From NCBI GenBank assembly GCA_964598695.1, contig CAZRDB010000068.1, positions 1-22,032 on the forward strand: DNA of 22,032 bases, read 5' to 3'. Position numbers and translations under genes: made by a program. A model generated the notes under the pieces. That model did no database searches and had not been told where the DNA came from. It was given only the letters and a program-made list of their open reading frames with translations. Each line of letters begins with the position of its first letter. Position 1 is the first letter of the stretch. This document shows, in pieces, positions 21,902-22,032 of the stretch. Origin of the DNA: CAZRDB01 sp964598695 (GTDB lineage: Bacteria; Armatimonadota; Zipacnadia; UBA1398).

Positions 21902-22032
21902 CCCCCCCCCCCCCCCGCGCGGGGGGGGGTTGGGGGTGTTACTGGGGGGGGATTTTCCGGGGCAGGCCCCATGCAATTTCTCGTCGACCCTCATCTCCAT
22001 GCCGCCGTCGTCGGGGCCCGCCCACTGGGGGT
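21898..22032. other. Homopolymer-rich, low-quality scaffold end
   Basis: A run of 19 C (21898-21916), then GCGC, nine G, and further G runs up to about 21951 are unlike anything else in the window. They look like an assembly or sequencing artefact at a contig edge. The last 80 bases look ordinary but contain no recognisable gene. Confidence 0.6.

Overview
The window is about 22 kb of GC-rich bacterial chromosome from what looks like a metagenome-derived scaffold: it holds a 10-N gap at 7110-7119 and a homopolymer-rich, poor-quality right end. The best taxonomic guess is Armatimonadota or a neighbouring phylum. This rests on the type II pseudopilin with an Armatimonadota-style N-terminus (FTLIELLVVIAIIAILAAIL, then FPVFARAREKARQTSCLSN), a uroporphyrinogen-decarboxylase-like protein that is not HemE, a Gfo/Idh/MocA oxidoreductase and several secreted beta-propeller or carbohydrate-type proteins. 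No 16S rRNA or ribosomal gene is present to confirm it. No tRNA, rRNA, CRISPR array, transposase or integrase was recognised.

Layout, left to right. The 3' part of a fructosamine-kinase-type gene (3-518, +) converges on a two-gene minus-strand unit (1781 to 550) encoding an unassigned 143-aa protein and a DUF1828/DUF1829-type protein. A secreted Asp-box (BNR) sialidase-fold protein follows (1923-3047, +). Next is a lower-glycolysis operon gap-pgk-tpiA (3243-6412, +) with a good sigma70-type promoter (3093-3121), a hairpin between gap and pgk, and strong hairpins after tpiA. A minus-strand pair encodes a GNAT acetyltransferase of the Eis-like size class and an FG-GAP/VCBS propeller protein crossed by the assembly gap. 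It is divergent from a URO-D-like gene (9284-10348, +) across a 21-bp near-perfect dyad.

A soluble chemoreceptor with two cysteine-rich PAS domains (12063 to 10438, -) converges on the URO-D-like gene at a 13-bp-stem bidirectional terminator, and is divergent from a small four-helix membrane protein (12291-12749, +). A Tat-exported transglutaminase-like protein (14414 to 13044, -) is divergent from a Gfo/Idh/MocA oxidoreductase (14802-15851, +). The intergenic space between them carries what looks like a complete stand-alone non-coding RNA gene (promoter 14514-14543, structured body, 13-bp terminator hairpin with a U-rich tail), followed by a separate near-consensus promoter for the oxidoreductase. 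The rest is a minus-strand lipoprotein-pseudopilin pair, a classic AAA+ ATPase with a long alpha-helical N-terminal region (18789 to 17269, -) and a 901-aa secreted protein of unknown function (19174-21879, +).

Functionally the window mixes housekeeping central carbon metabolism with cell-surface or secreted functions. The least explained elements are the candidate ncRNA at about 14550-14725, the DUF1828/DUF1829 two-gene module, the duplicated four-cysteine PAS motif of the chemoreceptor and several operator-like dyads in divergent promoters. Gene starts were chosen mainly from Shine-Dalgarno position. Functional names come from motif recognition without any database search.
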